Shown: positions 42,787-56,181, counted from the stretch's first letter. The stretch is 64,000 nucleotides of DNA from Perca fluviatilis (GCF_010015445.1 NC_053120.1:7719614-7783613); one strand, 5' to 3'. Notes: generated by a model from the letters alone, not told the origin. Numbers and translations: made by a program.

Positions 42787-44370
42787 AAAGCAGAGAAAAG
42801 TAAAGAAAACAGCAGAGTGTTTTCTTTGGAGTTTGCCTACATTGCACACACAGACGGAGGAGAGCAGAGATTATCTCCTGACTAATCGTGTTCTGTTCTC
42901 TGTGAGATGGCACTTATCATCAATCCCCCACCTCCCACTCACCCCCTTCCCTCGTCGTCGTCATCTTCATTACCACCATCCTACACGGATGTCAAATCAC
43001 ACATCCACATACGTAGGGATGCAAACATATGCTCAAACGGCTGCACACGCGCACAAATATCACTCATATCTCAGGGTCACTTACTGCAGCTTAAGCATGT
43101 CTGCGATGCGCCATCCGCTAAGAGGGCACTTTCAGAAGTGATTTACATGCCTGAGAGGGGCGCCCGCCACAATTTCATCCTAAAGAAAACAGCTGTGAGA
43201 TGTTTTGGACTTCAAAATGTTTTTTCTGCTCATCCCTGACTCAGCATCATGGTTTACTTTACAAAACCGATATCTAAAGCTGAAATGATCGGTTGATCAG
43301 GCCAATTAACAGAACAGTTAATAACAAAAATACATGAATTCCTTTAATAATGTATCAGGCAACCATGGCAAAAAATATTTGGTTTCAGCCTCTCAAATGT
43401 GAGGTTTTGCGGTTTTTCTGAATATCTTTTGGGTTTTGGGCTGTTCTAACAAGCAATTTGACAACACTCTGGGAACTTGTAATTGGTATTATTGGGCCCT
43501 ATATTCTGGCATTTTATAGACTAAACATTAACTTGTGAATCATTTTGTTAAGATTTAGTACCCAACCAATATAAAAGCGGGGTAGTATTTGACAATAGTT
43601 TATCACAGATATATCAGCACAAAATAAATTGCAGTACAGAAACGCAACAAATATTTGAGGTAGTTAACGAAATAATCTCACCATTAGTAGCTTTAGAGCC
43701 CTTCTCATCCAATGCTCCAGGACAGCTACCAAAATGTCAAAGACCAATGTGAAGAATTAATTTTCAGCCTCAATGTTTGAGTTAATTTAGAGACCATCAC
43801 AAAGTTTATCCACTAAAGAGCTACCTTCAAAAAAAATAAATAAATAAATAAAAATCAGATTTTTTTCCAAAACTTGAATCCAAAAAGGACTCAAATATAA
43901 ATATGGTATCGGTCTCAAAAATCTAGTATCTGTTGGGCACGTTTACTATTACTTTAATTATTTGAAAAAATAATCAAGAGATGACTTGTTCAGTTTCTCT
44001 ATGTTAAATGATTACGCCATCATTGGCTGATTTATGTGATAATGATGATGAAACCAGGTTGGATTCAAACAAAAACAAATAGGGGAATCTGTCTGCAGGA
44101 TGAGCTCAGGGAGGCCCAGAGGTTACAAGCTTTTAAGTCAACAGTTGGAGGTTGGCGGCCTCTTGACAGTTCAGTGCTCGTCTGCCTCACATGTCCGTCA
44201 GCCTCGCCCTGTCTGTCCGTCCACCTAACCTGCCCTGCCAGACGCCAGTGCTGATGATTGATGGTACCATGGAAAACTGAAAACCATTCTTCCCAGTGAC
44301 AAGAGCAGGAGCCATTTATCACACTTTGCAACTTCTCACACTGCCAAAGACGTTTCTCATAACTGCTGCG

Positions 44371-44386
44371 GATACCTGCTCTAATG

Positions 44387-44433
<47 letters not shown>

Positions 44434-44514
44434 GCGTACTCATGATTTTAACTGCAATCCTACAGCAGCCTGAGGGCGAGAAGTGATACTCTTGTAGACA
44501 CTTTTTTACAACTT
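44371..44514 (+). repeat. Source copy of locally duplicated block, with (TAA)n expansion
   Basis: The block starts GATACCTGCTC and ends CTTTTTTACAACTT, and it contains a TAA microsatellite at about 44386-44430. A second copy lies about 680 bp to the right in the same orientation. The two are nearly identical from the GAGGCGTA segment to the end. The microsatellite is expanded only here; the other copy has a short GATAATAACA version. Confidence 0.9.
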
Positions 44515-44656
44515 CGAAAGATCCTGATATACTTTAAACTAAGAAAATTTAAAATTTCCCTCCGTCCCTAAGATGGAAAAAGTAAGAGGCAAAACGGCCG
44601 AGGCAGGACGGCAGAAAGAAACAAGTGCTGATAGTTTGATTAATGATCACTTTTTC

Positions 44657-44660
<4 letters not shown>

Positions 44661-44742
<82 letters not shown>
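44661..44742 (+). repeat. (AC)n microsatellite, 82 bp
   Basis: A pure AC array between the two copies of the local duplication. Confidence 0.98.
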
Positions 44743-44744
<2 letters not shown>

Positions 44745-45052
44745 CAGGAAACTGCTGGACAGAAGGTGCCGGTAAACGGGCCATGTGTGTGACCACACAC
44801 TCCCCTCCTGATTCATACATGCACACACTCAAAGACATCGATCAACAACGCTGCCTTAAAGAAAGGCATGATGTCTCATTTTGATACTTTAATTTACTTT
44901 TTAAAAACAGTTATGTAAATCTTACTTTAGTACCTATAACAACTATATGGCCAAAAGTATTTAGACATCACTAGCTATTTACAGTACTTTTGTGTACGGT
45001 CTGTTTTTAGTTCCACTTAAAAAGAAATATATATTTTAACATGACAATATCT

Positions 45053-45163
45053 GATACCTGCTCAAATGATAATAACAAGGAGGCGTAATCATGATTTTAA
45101 CTGCAATCCTACAGCAGCCTGAGGGCGAGAAGTGATACTCTTGTAGACACTTTTTTACAACTT
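45053..45163 (+). repeat. Second copy of local duplication, flanked by 11-bp direct repeats
   Basis: This copy of the 44371-44514 block is nearly exact but lacks the TAA expansion. It is bounded by ATGACAATATC at 45041-45051 and again at 45168-45178. Such flanks suggest insertion into a staggered break rather than simple tandem duplication. No mobile-element ends are visible in the block. Confidence 0.88.
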
Positions 45164-46155
45164 GACAATGACAATATCGCCGTGCACAAAGCAAGCTCTA
45201 TAAAGAAATGGTTTAGCCACGTTGGTTTGAAAGTATAGTTGTTTTTATCATTTAAAAAGTAAAATTGAAATTTTATCAACTACCTAAAAAGCTGTCACAT
45301 GTCTCCGAAGGTCATTTCAGGTCTTTGAGTCAAAACAAGAGTACATCTCCTACACCGCTCACTGTCTATGAATAGTCCACTTAGCAGCTGTGATCGCTGT
45401 TTTTTGTACCTGAACATCCCGCTCTATTTCGGAGAATAAAGGCCCGTTTGTCTGGCTGACAGCACACAAGGTAAGAGTGAGTGGCCCAACCCTTCATAAA
45501 AAAAAAGGTATGACAGCCTGATTTAAAGCTTCAATTAAAAAATACAGTACAAAGGCAAAGGCAACAGCCTGCGCACACACACACACAAAGAAGCTAGAGA
45601 TAAAAAATAAATTCCACAATGTACAATAACACCTCCATTAAGTTAACGAAAGACTAAAACAATTACACTCATGTAGATTAGCATCTGATGTCGTAACTCA
45701 TCTTTGCCCTCGATTCAAACTCTACCTCTCCTCTTCTTGCTTTTGTTCCCCTGATCATCATCTCATGATGTGATCCAAACAAGTGAGATCATAGCTCATT
45801 ACAGCAGGCTTTTGTAAATGGATTGCAATCCTCATATTACCCAACAGAAACACGTTTGAATGCGGAGAACGTGGAACGCACCCACGCGCACTCTTAACCA
45901 AAACAATATAGGGGCCAGTGCCTTTTGGAACGATTACAGATTATGACACTCTTAAAAGGGAATTTACAGGTTGTGAAATAACAATTATGCCACCCATTTT
46001 CGGGGGCCCTGACTTTCATCCCTAATTGGAGATTAACACCATTGTTTTCTTTTCGAAACAGTTAGAAACAATAGCTAGCCCGGGATCTGACTGCGGGCCA
46101 CGCTGTGAAGAAAAACTCTGAATTACACAAACATGCCATTAGCAGGGGAAGTGTT

Positions 46156-46156
<1 letters not shown>

Positions 46157-46243
<87 letters not shown>
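46157..46243 (+). repeat. (GT)n microsatellite, about 87 bp
   Basis: A pure GT array. Confidence 0.98.
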
Positions 46244-46244
<1 letters not shown>

Positions 46245-47313
46245 ACACAGCAGAGAGTGGGCAGCAGCAGTCAGGACTTGTGTTCACGCATTAGCAACCG
46301 TGTTTACTGTGAGTAATGAGCTTATGTCACTTATGGAAGTGTGGGTGTTTGGGGATACAGTGTAATTAAGAGGCTGCACTGATGATGGAGGAAGGATATA
46401 TTATGGACTGATTTTCTTCATAAGATAACAATAAAGTCTAGGTGCAGTTTGGCAGCCACCTCTTGATACAAACAAGTGAAAACAGACTTTAAAAAGATGC
46501 CCAGATCTCTTCATGCATCAACACTAAGCCTTTCTGCTTGTGTGTGTGTATACAGTCAGTGAGTCTGCTCACAAAAATCCCTTTGTACACATGATATAAT
46601 GTCTATGTAAACAGCACTATGTATGCACACTAGAGAAAAATACCAATACTGCCAAATCTGTGTGTCAACTAAGCTGTCTCTATGTTCATTGTATAAACTC
46701 ATTTGAACCTTATTTTCACACAGGTATTTCTGTCACAGGTGTGATTTACCCTCCCTTTTCTGGAAGAACGAGGAGCGACGCTAACTGATGCTAAACTAAA
46801 ATAAATACCGCATGCATGAAGCTTATACGCAACACAAACTGTAGATATGTTACCTTTGGGTGCAGTTGCCTCAAAACTACCGCTGCAGCTGAAGCATAAG
46901 AGGCCATCGGTGAAGCCACAACGTCAATAACAAAACCAAACCCTACAGTGACTGGCTATATTAAGTACTGTAGAGAATATCTAAATCATCCAAAACGATG
47001 GAAATAAACTAAAATATCATGGAAACATTTTTGAAACGATGACAGATGTGCTCATTTTAATATCAAAAGGCAACAAACTGAAGGAGCGGACATATCTGTG
47101 ATGGATATTTGGTTAAAGTAATCTCGAAGATTTTCATTTAAATAAATGTCTTGTTAAGTCCGTATGTTTTGCCGAACGAGAGCAAAGACCCTACAAGTCT
47201 TTTAAGACACAAGTGCTATATGAATTTAAAAAAGAAATGATTATTACTAGCATACATATAACAAGCCTTCATTATAGGCAAGTGTACAGCTACTTTTGAA
47301 CTTCAAATTTAAA

Positions 47314-47820
47314 TTGCTCATATTATGAGTTTTCCCTTCCCTTTGTGTCATATATCTTTTTTGTGCACGTTATAGGTTTACAAAGTAAAAAAGCCTAAAG
47401 TTCACCCCAAAGGGACTTAGCATCTCCAACAGAAAACACTGTTCACCAACTGCTCCAAACAGCTCTATTGTAGTCCAGCCTTTACTTCAGATACGAACAT
47501 GCGTCACTTTGTAACACACGTTATAATGCTCGCCTAGCTGCTAGCGTGGCACGCCCTCATACTCTGCTTCTGATTAAGCTAGCAGTGCTTACTTAGTTAC
47601 TGCGCATGTGCGACTCCAAACAAAGATGGTACAGAAGTGAGAGGTCTCACGCTGTAGCTAAAACAGAGAGCTCAACACACCGGGTGAAAAGAGGAGCTGC
47701 AGCAATGTGCAGTACAACAAAAATATGGTGTTTTTTGAAAATTAAACCACATAAACCTATTCTGATATAACCTCTAAATACAATTATGAACCTGAAAATG
47801 AGCATAATATGAGCACTTTT
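47314..47820. mobile_element. Teleost inverted-repeat MITE with GCTCATATTATG ends
   Basis: The left end reads TTGCTCATATTATGAG and the right end, inverted, reads GTGCTCATATTATGCTC, so about 12 bases are shared exactly. Both edges sit in TTTAAA-like sequence, which could mask a TTAA-type target duplication; this is an inference. The interior of about 480 bp has no transposase. The pattern matches a dispersed teleost repeat I have seen often, though I cannot search for it here. Confidence 0.65.
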
Positions 47821-48084
47821 AAAAAAAAAAAAAAAAGCAGGAAAACCAAACTGCAATGCGTGTTGTGAAGCATCCTAATAACATAACAATGTTTGCGAAC
47901 AACTTAATTTCGTAAGTTACTGTAAGTGAACAATTAGTTTAACATTAACTTCAAATCACAAGTTCTAATTTAACTGGGCATTAAGTCAATGATGAAAGAA
48001 AAGTTAACTTAATTAAATTAATTGTACAGTGTTAAGTGTGGTCATTACATATTTAGTTGTGGTCATTACATATTTAGTTGTCGG

Positions 48085-48472
48085 CAGTGGTGAAATGGAA
48101 CTAAGTACATTTACTCAAGTACTGTACTTAAGTACAAACCTGAGGTACTTGTACTGTACTTGAGTCTTTTCATGTCACTTTCTACTTCGCCACATTTCAG
48201 AGAGAAATATTGGACTTTTTACTCCACTACATTCATCTGACAGTTTCAGTTAGTAACTTTACAAATTAAGATTTCTAAAATGTGAGGGTTTTTTTCTGCA
48301 TTGAGTACTTTTACTTTGAATACTTTAAGAACATTTTCCTGATTACTCTCACATACTTTCACTAAGGAACATTTGAATGCAGGACTTTTACTTGTAACAG
48401 ATTATTTTTTTTACAGTGTGGTATTAGTACTTTTACTTAAGTAAAAGGATCTGAATAATTTGTCTACCACTG
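48085..48472. mobile_element. hAT-like MITE, 388 bp, near-perfect 8-bp target duplication
   Basis: The ends are CAGTGGTG and its inverse CCACTG. The inner sequence repeats TTTACTCAAGTACTG and TTTACTTAAGTA, giving a long inverted-repeat character. Flanks are GTTGTCGG (48077-48084) and GCTGTCGG (48473-48480), matching at 7 of 8 bases as expected for an old hAT target duplication. I recognise this as a very common teleost MITE type. It has no reading frame. Confidence 0.85.
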
Positions 48473-49930
48473 GCTGTCGGTCGGTTACATCTTTTCAACA
48501 AATCGTCTGGTTCTCTGAGTCTAAAAGTTTCCAGTTCAGGACAGGGTGTTGCTAATTGCAGTGATTCCAACTTCACTTTTGTCAATTTTCTCCATAAGGA
48601 TTGTTTTGAAATACAGATGGAGATATTTATAGATATAATGTAATAATGAGCTAAATACCAAAAACAAAGTAAGACTCTAATTACAGGTTAGGTCTAATTA
48701 CCAAAAAAGTCTTTTTCATGCAGCTCAAAGTCAGATTACTTGGAAGTAGTTGATGAAGAATCCCTTAAGATGTGACATGCCCTGTTTAGTGATCACACAA
48801 CCAGCAGATCTCCAGATAAATCATTACAGAACATCCAGTACGACGCTACGAAGCTGATTATAATTGCCAACTGTCTCCCTGGAGGCCATAGCAACAGGAA
48901 GATTGATGAGTTTGATAAATATTTAGTGTAATCCCTAGTTACAGTCTTCTCACCTTGGCTCTCCCATCTTACCAACTACACCAAACTAATTAAGCACCCG
49001 ATCCCAGCTTTGTGTGTTTATTGTGGCAAGTTGTGGTACTGACAAACACGCTACGGGCTACTGTCAGTCACTCACTCACCACAGAGGTAAAAATGGAATG
49101 AAGGACATGCAAGGAGGAGGAAGAAAGTTAGAAGGGGAGAGACAGGGGAGGATCACTGAATCACTGTGCTAATCTTTTTATTTCTTTACAAAAGGCTTCA
49201 TAGTTTAACAAATAATATTTACATTTATACTAAGATATAATCTAACGAATCAAATTGTTTTAGCATATGCACTAAGAGTGAAACACGTTCTTGATGTGCG
49301 TGCGTGCGTGTTAGTGTGTGCGTTAGTGTGTGCTTGTGAGTTCTGAAATGCACTTCAAATCAGCCCTTTCCCTTTGATTTGCCTTTGTAACTTTTGTTTA
49401 GGTACAGTGTAACATGCATTGAATTGATGTCAGTTGCATTGGTTCATGGGTATTCTGTGTTGCGATTGTGCAATTATTTTTTAAACATATCCAATATATT
49501 TCTAATATATTTCTCTTGTGTTGTGAAATGTAAAAAACTAACAAAAAAGGCTACATCAAATTCTTCCAAGGGACACCCATGAGGGGGTCCCCAGTATATT
49601 CTCTATCTCGCAAAGGGCCCTTGGCTGAAAAACCATTGAGAACCGGATAAGGAAAATAAAATGCAACCAAAGTTTTGTCAGCGGCACCGTTTCACCAGTT
49701 TTGAGCTCTTCCCAGTCTAACTTTCCAATCTTTTCTCCCTCTTGTTTTCTTGAATTCGCTCTACTTTTTACGCATTTGATTGAAAAAGTTGAAAAGTAGG
49801 CACTAACTTAAGAGCTGCAACCCTGAACCAGCTACTTAAAGAAGAGCTGTAATGTGACAGACTGACCTGCAGAGGGTCTCATCCAGACCTGGCTTCTAGC
49901 ATTAATTCAAACAAAGATAAACCATCGTAG

Positions 49931-50135
49931 AGCTGAAACTATTGTTTTCACTATCAATTCATCTGCCGAGAACCTTTTTTGAAAAAGAAACCATAAGAAA
50001 GAAAAATGTTGTTATTTCAGAAGCTGGGAGCAAAGATGTTTGGCATTTTTTGGGTGAAAAATAATGAAAAATAATCGATTATTCAAATTGCCGCAGATTG
50101 ATTTTCTGTCAATCGACGGTTTAATTAATCAGCTA
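49931..50135 (+). repeat. Third copy of the GCAACTAA-type repeat
   Basis: GCTGAAACTATTGTTTTCAC followed by CAGAAGCTGGGAGCAAAGAT and AATAATCGATTATTCAAATT keeps the family order, with a truncated middle. Confidence 0.5.
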
Positions 50136-50809
50136 ATCATTTAAACTCTAAAGAGGTTTTTATATCAAGTAGAGTAAGGATAGTTTTTCTTAGCAATGAA
50201 TCTGTGAGTTACTTTTAAAATGATCAACTATTATAACATGGGTCTATAAAATGAATTAATGAAAAAAATGAAATGTTCATTGCAAGTTCCTGGAGCCCAA
50301 GGGGACGTTTTTAAATATTGTTCTGCCCGACCAACAGTCCCAATGCTAAACTATTCAGTTTACTGTCACATAAAACAGCCAACCCTAGCACGGAGGATCT
50401 GAAACCAGAAAATAAAAACACAAAAGTTGAATTTATTGATTATCACTATTATTTATTATTCCTTTAAACTTGTAAAGCAGTTCTAATTTTTCAAAACCAA
50501 AATTACTTTTGATAAAGATACATCCTTTAGATTTAAACTTACAATCATATGAAAGAGAAAAGCAGCAAATCCGGTGATGTGAGAAGCTGGAATCACTGAA
50601 TATTTAGCATGTCTGCTTGATCAATGACTTAATATATTATCAACACTGTTGTTGTGATTGACTTATCCATTCATCTTTAAAGCACTTTAGATTCAAATAC
50701 CTGGATTACTTGAGTTCATTTTTCTAGTAACTATATTATTAATGATAATATATGCAGTCTATTTTGGTTTTATAAAGATGAAATCTTTGAAAATGGATGA
50801 CTTGTAATG

Positions 50810-50813
<4 letters not shown>

Positions 50814-50847
<34 letters not shown>

Positions 50848-50849
50848 TA
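50814..50849 (+). repeat. (TA)n microsatellite
   Basis: About 27 bp of TA followed by a short ACATATATAC segment. It is the only sizeable AT dinucleotide array seen. Confidence 0.95.
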
Positions 50850-53800
50850 CAGCCAGAGTACATTTTCAGTCCCCAGACCTGACAGGGACTGCTGCTGTTG
50901 TTTAATACCTAGGGGAGTTGTTCACAGTGGCTCACTGCTGCCATCTATGAATCACAGGTGAAACTGCATCTGTCTGCATTGTTTATCTTGGCTTCTGTAT
51001 GTCACACGAACAAGACCGTCAATCTGGAATATTTGGGGTTTGATTTAAGATACAGACTTAGATGCAATCATATTTAGCTTTGTGATACTATTTATTGACT
51101 CAGTGTATTTACTTAACAAACCTCAAAAAGACCCCCCCCCCACACACACACACACTTACTTCTCCTTTCCCAAACTGCATGTTTCCATGTGTTACAACTT
51201 CGCTGGAAAACAGAAAAAGAACTGACTCATGAGTGGAGCAACGAATCTGACCCACAAAGATCAACCACAAAACATTCCCTGACTCTGAACGAGGAAAGTT
51301 TAGACTTGTTTCTCTTGGCACAAAAGAGGCTATTCTTAAGCTAAAGTTCACTTTCGATCCAGGTCAGGCAGGCTGCCTCGTGTGAAGGCCTAACCTTTCA
51401 AAAACAGGGACCGGCCTGCTCAGGGAGCTATTCTAGACCGCCGACAACCAGGCCACCAACACAACACGGTCCCGTTTGTGCTCATTCAATAGGCGGGACG
51501 CATGAGAAAATGTGGGCTCAGAGATTATACTGCATCTCCATTTTGGCCAAAACCACCAGGATTCTGATCCTGGCAATTTTAAAACAATGGAAAACATGGC
51601 ACCTTAAATACACACAAACCGTACACATGCAGCTAATGAGTCCTAAGAGACAGAAATCACATACTTCAGTGGGGAATGCGCTAATTTCGTTCCAGGCAAG
51701 TCTTTATGAGATACACACAACCGCAGCAAGCGTGCCGTTGAGGGCTGATTGGACGGGAATAATATAAACACCAATCAGAGAGTGAGTAAACCCGGCCAAT
51801 GGGCTGTTACAGAGACGAGACCGCTCATCATTCACTGAGGAGTTTGACGCTGTCCTGCGAAAACCAGGTTTCTCCGAAACTTTTTATGAACTAAGGAAAA
51901 CTCTTGTTTGTATCAATGAACTTTTTGAGATAATCTGAAAGGATTATAGCCCAAAGAAGCAGGAGAATGACCACTGTCGCCTATGAAAACAATTCCTCTC
52001 AAATATTTCAGAATTAGGACAAGCAGTGTTATTTTGAGTTTTGTAACAATGTTTTTGTTTCACTACTACTAAAACGTCTTTTTTATGACGAAGTTGGAGA
52101 ATTGGTATTTACAAAATGATTATCACTTTCACACATCTGTCAAAAAACAAACCCTGTTTGAGATAGATTTTTTTTTAAATAGTCTAACAGGCTTATTAGG
52201 GAGGGCTAGCTTATTCTGCATCTCATGGCCTTCATCACTTTTGGGGGAATTTTCTGATGTAAACTAATTCCTGCAAACTGTCTGCTTTTCATCAACTAAC
52301 AAAAACCATGTTGTTTTAAGCTTTGCGACAATTCGTTCTTGAGATAATAAGGGTAAGGGTCCTTAAAGGTTGTTTAGCCTGAGCAGCAGGGGATTTGTTG
52401 TTAACATTTTTGAAAATATGTGTGATTTGATGATAAACTACAGAGATATCTTCTTTTAAGAAGAAAGAATATGAGACATGCAGAGCCTGTACAAGCAACA
52501 GAAATCACTGCAGACTCTCAGCATCCCCTCTTGTCTGAATACGAACCTCTGCCATCAGGAAAAAAGACTGGGTGTGCCAAAGTGCAAATTGAACCGCTTG
52601 AAGCCATCGTTTATTCTAGCCTCCATCAAGCTGCTGAACTCTATTGATAAATCTTAGTGCAAAAGAAGAGCACTGCGCATTAAGTACACAGGCACTTTTA
52701 GCTGCCGTGATGTAAATTCCAAATGTCTTATGTTTTCATGTTATTGTGATGATATTTTTTTTTGAAGCACTGTGCCCGATAAAAAGTTTACTCTAGCTTT
52801 GAGACAATGCAGTTTTGATGTAATCTGAGGGGTTTTAAATGGTTTTATTAGTGTAACAAATAGGAGAATTGGCATTTGCAGAACTATCCTCGCTGTCCTG
52901 TGAAATCCATGTTTCCCAAAATGTCAACTTTTCAACGACTAGGCTTTGTGACAAAACCTAGTCCTTGAGATAATCCAAGGGGTCTTTAAAAAGCTTTTAT
53001 AAACCTAACAATGTTAACTTTTCATGACCTAAGAAGAACAGTCTTTCTGACAATGCTTTTCTTACATAATCCAAATATATTTTTTTTAAATTAGTTGTAT
53101 TGGCCTAAGAATGAGGCAAGTCTTCAGATGTATTGTTGTTGTCCTTTTCAATTATCAATACATTTTTTACTTTATTCAATAGAGTTTAATTAGCCTCAGA
53201 AGAATAATCTCAAGCCATAAAGGAGCATTTAATACTTCAGTTTATCTGAAAACAAAAATCACCAAATTGGAAACACATGGTTTTCACTGGAAAGCAAAGT
53301 TCAGCTTTTTTGGAGCAGAATTGGCAAGTGTTGGGTGTAAAAATGCACCCTCAACAGTTAGAGGGCTAATAAGGCCGGACATTGTGCGTCTAAACACACT
53401 ACAACATCCACAACCCACACAACATACACTACTGGATGACACAAAGGGAAGCAAAACAATCAGTAACAACTTACAAGAATTGCATAACATGCCCACAAAC
53501 TGTAGTAAGTAGTGGTATTACTGCCCGAGTATTAGAGTAAACTGCTGGCAGACTGCACAATAGCCATTTCAGGCCTATAAACACATCAACACACGGAGCA
53601 AACAGTGCAGAGCTTTGTGGGGAAACAGGCGTGTTAAATCCTGTGTGTGTCTCTGGCGTGGGAGCTTCTGCAAACCCGGATGGGGGAGAGACCAAAGGGT
53701 AGCAGAGAGAGAAAGAGCTGTAAGAAGATAATAGGATGATGACAAGTCCTTCGGAGGAGGAATTCGGATATGGATAACGAAGGATATAGATGAAGGAAGT

Positions 53801-54276
53801 CTGTCTCCTGGATGCAATCTGCACTTTTGTCTTCAGAAGCCATCAAACACAATGAAGTGGAAATTAGTGCTGCTTCATTATAGATATATACCCTCTCACC
53901 TCCCAAAACTCATCCCCCCTACCCCCTCTCCTCCTCGTCATGAGCGAGGTGTGTTAATAATTCAGCCCGTCTCCCTGTGTGTCTGCTGCGACAGCTGCAG
54001 GTGGGAGTTCTCGCACGGAGAGAGGGACGTTGAGGGGGTTTTGTTCACGGCTTTCCTGTGAAGCGCTTCAGCGGGAGAACACAATGGGGTTGTGTTGAAC
54101 CCTCAGATGCACAACAGATTACTGGGAGCAGCATGTAAGCACTTCCCCATTTCAGGTTCGTTGTTCATGCATATTTCACGAGTCCAGTTTCCAAAATATT
54201 CAATTGTTATTGATGCATAATTCATTAATTATGGCAACAATTTTATTTTTTTAAGATTAGTCTGTCTTTTTCTATT

Positions 54277-54731
54277 CAGTCCCTCCAGAAAAACGGGATT
54301 ATGCGATCGCATAATTCAACGCATAATCAGCCAAAGTCCACATATTTATGCGGGGGCCGCATTTTTTCAAATATGCTGCACTTTCGCCGCATAAATTGCC
54401 GATTTCCGCGCAAAATATGCGGGGCTTGCATGATTTCATAATCCCCGCATTTTGAAAAATGTTGCGTTTACTTCACACAAGAGCAGCCATTTTCCCGTTG
54501 CCATGGGAACGTTACGAAGTGACGTAATTACGCAACGTGAACATCATTGAAAAGCAGGGTGTTGGGGGAAATCACTTTTCCATCAAACCGCAGTTTTTGC
54601 AAGTTCCCGCAATTTCATCGCATAAAATTGCATAAATATCCCGCATATTCCATCGCATTTAGAAAACGTGCCGCATAATCAAGGATTTTTGCCCGCAACA
54701 ATCACAAAAAAACTTTTTTCTGGAAGGACTG
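54277..54731. mobile_element. Inverted-repeat MITE rich in GCATAA motifs, 455 bp
   Basis: The element starts CAGTCCCTCCAGAAAAA and ends TTTTTTCTGGAAGGACTG, which are inverted copies with a small indel. A 6-bp TCTATT flanks both sides (54271-54276 and 54732-54737). The interior repeats GCATAA/TTATGC motifs and holds a perfect 16-bp palindrome TTATGCGATCGCATAA near 54299. No coding frame is present. The end structure fits a cut-and-paste DNA transposon; a 6-bp duplication is not diagnostic of a superfamily. Confidence 0.75.
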
Positions 54732-54805
54732 TCTATTTGGTTTAACCTATTAAACAGTCAAAACAAAGACTTTAAATTCGTTCATAGGTTTGTGGTGTTT
54801 CTTGG

Positions 54806-55350
54806 GGCCGGGACACACCAGGCCGATTATCGGCTGTGGGACAGTCTGGCGAGGTCAGTGACTCAAATCTGTTCGGTGTGTCCCGTGCCGTCGTCCGTCT
54901 GGGGGGCTGTCGGCGTTCATTTTGGCCGACCTGACATCTCTCAAAATCTGACGAAAATCTTTTAAACTGACCTTTGTTGAGCTGAAATGAAGACAGATTC
55001 AGCAACTGCACGGCCTATTTCTCACTTAAAATGTTCTCAGAAACACGTTTCAGTGAACTATTTTAGTACAATATGAGATCGTATTCTGAACGGCCGCCAT
55101 GACAGTCTGGCTTTCAATTTCCGGAGAAAACAAACCCATGTGACGCGTTCGTCCAATCAGCTGCCGGTTTTCATTTCTTGGGCAACAATACAGATTAGCG
55201 CCGCCTGCTGCTATGGAGATGTATTACGTCTCGTCTCCTCTCGTCTTTTTGGTCTGTTCTGTGGCACTTTTTTGGACCTCGGGGACGCGACTGATCATAT
55301 CGACGGGGTTTTCTGTCAACGGTCGGCCGTCTGCTATATGTGTCCCAGCC
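54806..55350. mobile_element. Inverted-repeat DNA element (GGCCGGGACACA ends)
   Basis: The left end reads GGCCGGGACACACC and the right end, inverted, reads GGCTGGGACACATA, sharing 11 of the first 12 bases. The interior is about 545 bp, GC-richer than its surroundings, with no transposase frame. I could not find a convincing target duplication, so the superfamily is open. The region 55213-55548 is open on the + strand but runs past the element end and shows no recognised domain, so I treat it as chance. Confidence 0.6.
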
Positions 55351-56181
55351 ATTATATTGGAGCACTTCCTGCTACAAGCTAAGAATAAACTATATAAAGC
55401 AAAGCACATTCAATTCTCCAATTTGGAGAACCTGACACAAAATGAGTTTGACCAGTCTATTCTCTTTTGGTCTTTGAAGCCCACAAACTACACACATAAC
55501 CTGCACTGCCACGAGTCCCAACTAACCCTCATAAACTGTCCCTCCTGAACGTTTCTGACCAAAGCAACAAGACAAGTTCTGGATGAAGCCATGGCTGTGG
55601 TTGGTTTGTACACATTGCAGAGCAAACTGGGACCCACAAACTTTTCTATAAAAAAGGTAAACTTGCTGCTTCCTACATGCTATTTAGCACTGCTTAACAT
55701 AATGGTTATTTTTAGGTATTAGATAAGAAATGGCTCAGCTTTATAAAATGGTCAACAGGTCATCAGAATCATAGTTGAAGTTGAATAGCCTGGAGACAAG
55801 CGCTGCCTGAGAGGAGAGGTTCTAGGAGGACATAGTTCTCCCTGCTGTAGATAAAGGTTAGCTTATGGATATGGATGTGGATGCGTGGCTTGGCTCTAGG
55901 GATGACAATGTCAGTTGGTTGATCGGCCAAAACACAACTTTGGCTCAGAAGGATTGGACGGATTGCCCGACTTTCCCTGTAGCGCCACCTTAAGGTCGAA
56001 AGTTTCTGTTTTTTTTTTATTAAATGTTTCAACAACATTCAGATGGATTGGTACAGATATCCGTTGTGCCCAGAGGATGAAGCCAAGTGACTTGGGTGGT
56101 CCTCTGTCTGAGAACAGCAGATCAGAACCTTACTTTGTCCAATACTTTGGTTAATGGCCAAATATTAACTAAACTTATGAC

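Noticed and set aside
44930..44985. TATATGGCCAAAAGTATTTA, resembling the end of a fish transposon
   Set aside because: Only one short end-like segment is present, with no inverted partner nearby that I could find.
49560..49650. GAGGGGGTCCCCAGTATATT and GGGCCCTTGGCTGAAAAACC as part of a dispersed repeat
   Set aside because: It feels familiar from fish genomes, but no boundaries or second copy are visible in the window.
55213..55548. 111-codon open frame with hydrophobic start
   Set aside because: It crosses the end of an inverted-repeat element, has no homology I recognise and no splice or start support.
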